Shown: positions 4,800 through 6,466 of the stretch, piece after piece
How the letters are laid out: every line of letters begins with the position of its first letter
Position numbering within the stretch: position 1 is the first letter of the stretch
Assembly: GCA_021203705.1 (NCBI GenBank)
Contig: JAJQAR010000016.1
Coordinates: 1 to 6,466, forward strand
Reading direction: 5' to 3'
Source: Prevotella sp.
GTDB taxonomy: Bacteria; Bacteroidota; Bacteroidia; Bacteroidales; Bacteroidaceae
DNA length: 6,466 bases
Translations under genes and position numbers: made by a program
The notes under the pieces: generated by a model
Databases searched by the model: none
The model's input: only the letters and a program-made list of their open reading frames with translations
What the model was told of the DNA's origin: nothing

Positions 4800-6329
4800 A
4801 AACTCGCTAATCCTGCGAGTTTCAGATGAGAAGCTTACCCCAATCTTATACATCTTTCTTCCGTCATCTGCAAAAGCAAGCATATATTCTTTCGAGTCTA
4901 TTTGCGCAAGCGCTTTCTCTGCCGGAACGTCAACTTTCAGCTCCATAACATAAATATAATCTTTCGTTTTCACAACCATATCAATACGCCCATCCGATGT
5001 CATGTACTCCACATCCACGTAGAAACCCACCAACCTGAATATCAGGAACATCGTGTTCTGGAAATATATCTCTAACTCACCTGCCAAGGCGTATTTCCCA
5101 CCGGCAAGAAAATTCTTCAGACTTGACATAAATCCCTCAGGATTACCTCCTCTCACATATTTAACAAACTTTGTAATAAAGCCCTTGCTCTTTGTCTTGT
5201 CATTATTGGTATAAATTGGCAACAGGTATCTCATAAAACCGTTCTCAACCTCACCATTAGGAAAACCAAGCGTGTATTCCTCAAACTCCTCATCATATCC
5301 CTTTATCGTCAGATAACCGCTCTGGTATAACATAGGTATTGGCGAATCATTAAGCGACTCCACCTGCCCAAGCATGTCTGACGTAATCACCTCATTTTGC
5401 AGCTCATTCAGGTTATAATCATTGTTCTTCAACATCTTCACAAGGAACGACGGCGTGCCGCTCTCGAACCAGTAATAACCCAACTCCCCATCTTCCAAAG
5501 CGTTCAGCAGACTGAATGGATTGTACATTCCAGGAGAATTGGGAGCAAAATGATAGCCGTCGTACTTCTTTTTCAGTTTTTCGCATGCCTCATCGTAAGT
5601 AATATTATTCTTATCCGCAAGTTTCTTTATGGAATCCTCAAAATAAGTATGCAGTTCCTTCTCGCTTATACCGCAAATATCGGCATAACGCTCATCTAAA
5701 GTAATATCTTTTAAGTTGTTAAGGTCGCTAAACACACTCAGCCGGCTGAATTTCGACACGCCCGTGAGGAAGGCGAAACGGATATAGTCGCTTTGGGTTT
5801 TCAATACTGAATATATCGACTTTAACTTGCGGCGGAACTGTTCCTGCAGCTCCTCATCGTCAATCGCCGTAAGAATGGGCTTGTCGTACTCGTCAACCAA
5901 TATCACCACTTGCAGACCTGTCTTCTTGTATGCACGCTCTATGATACCCTTAAAACGGGAAGTAAGCGTTTCCTCAGTTTCCAATGAGCCATAAATCATT
6001 TCCCATTTTGCAAGAATTGTATTCAATTCCTTTTCCAAATTATCCACAGAATCGTATTCCCCGGAGTTCAGGTCCAAATGCAATACTGGATATTGTTTCC
6101 ACTCCTTCTCCAACTTTTCGATGGCAAGTCCTTTGAACAGTTCTTTCCTGCCCTCAAAATACGCCTTCATTGCGGAAACCAACAAAGATTTTCCGAAACG
6201 GCGCGGACGGGAGAGGAAATAATACCGTCCACTCGATATGAGGTCATACATTCGCGCCGTCTTGTCAACGTAAACGTAACCGTTTGTTATTACAGTCTCA
6301 AATCCCTGTATTCCTATTGGATATAACAT
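4785..6329 (-). CDS. AAA-ATPase-like protein with C-terminal PD-(D/E)XK nuclease domain
   Basis: I recognise the two-domain family combining AAA-ATPase_like (PF09820) with a PD-(D/E)XK nuclease-like domain (PF08011, formerly DUF1703), often present in many copies in gut and oral Bacteroidales; its role is not established. With the ATG at 6329 it has 514 residues. The N-terminal GIQGFETVITNGYVYVDKT (6-24) is typical of the family. A variant Walker A reads SRPRRFGKS (40-48), and Walker B reads VVILVDEYDKP (141-151). FLTGVSKFSRLSVFSDLNNL (188-207) is another conserved block. The nuclease core has Asp450 (GRIDMVV), Glu463 and Lys465 (MELKVD), and Gln476 (ALAQIDSKEY), so its active site looks intact. 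There is no signal peptide. An in-frame ATG at 6359 lies upstream of the predicted transcription start, so 6329 is chosen. The last residues QIKN and the stop come from a heptad repeat. It has its own promoter, and no partner gene is evident. Confidence 0.9.
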   Translation of the reverse strand: MLYPIGIQGFETVITNGYVYVDKTARMYDLISSGRYYFLSRPRRFGKSLLVSAMKAYFEGRKELFKGLAIEKLEKEWKQYPVLHLDLNSGEYDSVDNLEKELNTILAKWEMIYGSLETEETLTSRFKGIIERAYKKTGLQVVILVDEYDKPILTAIDDEELQEQFRRKLKSIYSVLKTQSDYIRFAFLTGVSKFSRLSVFSDLNNLKDITLDERYADICGISEKELHTYFEDSIKKLADKNNITYDEACEKLKKKYDGYHFAPNSPGMYNPFSLLNALEDGELGYYWFESGTPSFLVKMLKNNDYNLNELQNEVITSDMLGQVESLNDSPIPMLYQSGYLTIKGYDEEFEEYTLGFPNGEVENGFMRYLLPIYTNNDKTKSKGFITKFVKYVRGGNPEGFMSSLKNFLAGGKYALAGELEIYFQNTMFLIFRLVGFYVDVEYMTSDGRIDMVVKTKDYIYVMELKVDVPAEKALAQIDSKEYMLAFADDGRKMYKIGVSFSSETRRISEFQIKN

Positions 6330-6331
6330 AT

Positions 6332-6359
6332 ATGTTAACTTTGTTTGCAAAGTTAACAT
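6332..6359. repeat. 12-bp perfect palindrome over the ATPase gene promoter
   Basis: ATGTTAACTTTG (6332-6343) and CAAAGTTAACAT (6348-6359) are exact reverse complements around a four-base spacer. The palindrome covers the -7 box, the predicted start site and ends two bases before the ATG. It is a candidate operator. Because of the symmetry TAACTTTG also occurs on the plus strand (6336-6343), but without a -33 TTTG at the right distance there. Confidence 0.85.
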
Positions 6360-6379
6360 TTTTCTTTCAACTATTCAAA
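6348..6379 (-). promoter_or_regulatory. Consensus Bacteroidota promoter of the ATPase gene
   Basis: On the minus strand TTTG (6376-6379), 20 bases, then TAACTTTG (6348-6355) fits the -33/-7 consensus. Transcription would start near 6341, only about a dozen bases before the ATG at 6329, giving a very short AT-rich leader without a Shine-Dalgarno site. Confidence 0.7.
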
Positions 6380-6466
6380 TTTCCTATCTAAATTAATGAT
6401 TAATCGTGTTTTTCGCCAAACCTCTTTAATTGAATGCATTAGGCTTCAGCCGCACATTTACTTTCA
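6380..6466. other. Right-edge region without an identifiable gene
   Basis: Two short frames run off the edge here and exclude each other. On the plus strand an ATG at 6396 stays open to the end (MINRVFRQTSLIEC...). On the minus strand a frame from the edge ends at a TAA at 6426-6428 with residues KVNVRLKPNAFN. The second has a more protein-like composition and could be the C-terminus of a gene transcribed toward the ATPase gene. Neither is long enough to identify. ATTAATGATTAAT (6391-6403) is a small AT-rich inverted repeat. Confidence 0.25.

Noticed and set aside
6330..6359. Upstream ATG giving the ATPase ten extra residues
   Set aside because: It lies inside the promoter palindrome, upstream of the predicted transcription start, and the family N-terminus begins at MLYPIGIQGFE.

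Overview
The window looks like chromosomal DNA from a Bacteroidota bacterium, most likely Bacteroidales and probably Prevotella or a close relative. Three things point there. The proteins are typical of that group: DUF4254 beside a family 9 glycosyltransferase, the AAA-ATPase-like/PD-(D/E)XK family, and a secreted CE7 esterase. The best promoters follow the Bacteroides form TTTG-N19/20-TAnnTTTG. Most genes lack Shine-Dalgarno sites and have AT-rich leaders. Species level cannot be read from the sequence alone.

Layout, left to right. Positions 1-223 are AT-rich intergenic DNA. They hold a near-consensus leftward promoter and perhaps the first codons of a leftward gene cut by the window edge. 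pdxB (224-1243, minus) encodes 4-phosphoerythronate dehydrogenase of vitamin B6 synthesis. A divergent intergenic region (1244-1400) follows. On the pdxB side it holds five 7-bp repeats abutting the ATG and an 18-bp inverted repeat; on the other side it holds a consensus promoter driving rightward. That promoter serves a two-gene operon, DUF4254 protein and GT9 glycosyltransferase (1401-3082, plus, 4-bp ATGA overlap). A 55-residue rubredoxin gene follows on the same strand (3163-3330).

The rubredoxin gene meets a convergent secreted acetylxylan-esterase-like gene (3382-4683, minus) at a 19-bp perfect inverted repeat that should terminate transcription both ways. That repeat overlaps the last codons of the esterase. 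Upstream of the esterase is an AAA-ATPase-like/PD-(D/E)XK protein gene (4785-6329, minus). The two are separated by about 100 bp of duplicated 7-bp repeat units that also supply the ATPase stop codon. The ATPase gene has its own consensus promoter, whose -7 box is one arm of a 12-bp palindrome. The last ~107 bases hold no identifiable gene.

Functionally this is a set of unrelated housekeeping and envelope genes, not one pathway: cofactor synthesis, probable surface-glycan assembly, redox, plant-polymer deacetylation and an orphan ATPase. I do not see a clearly new multi-gene system. The most unusual signals are non-coding: -7 boxes embedded in palindromes at two promoters, and two families of heptad repeats packed against gene ends.
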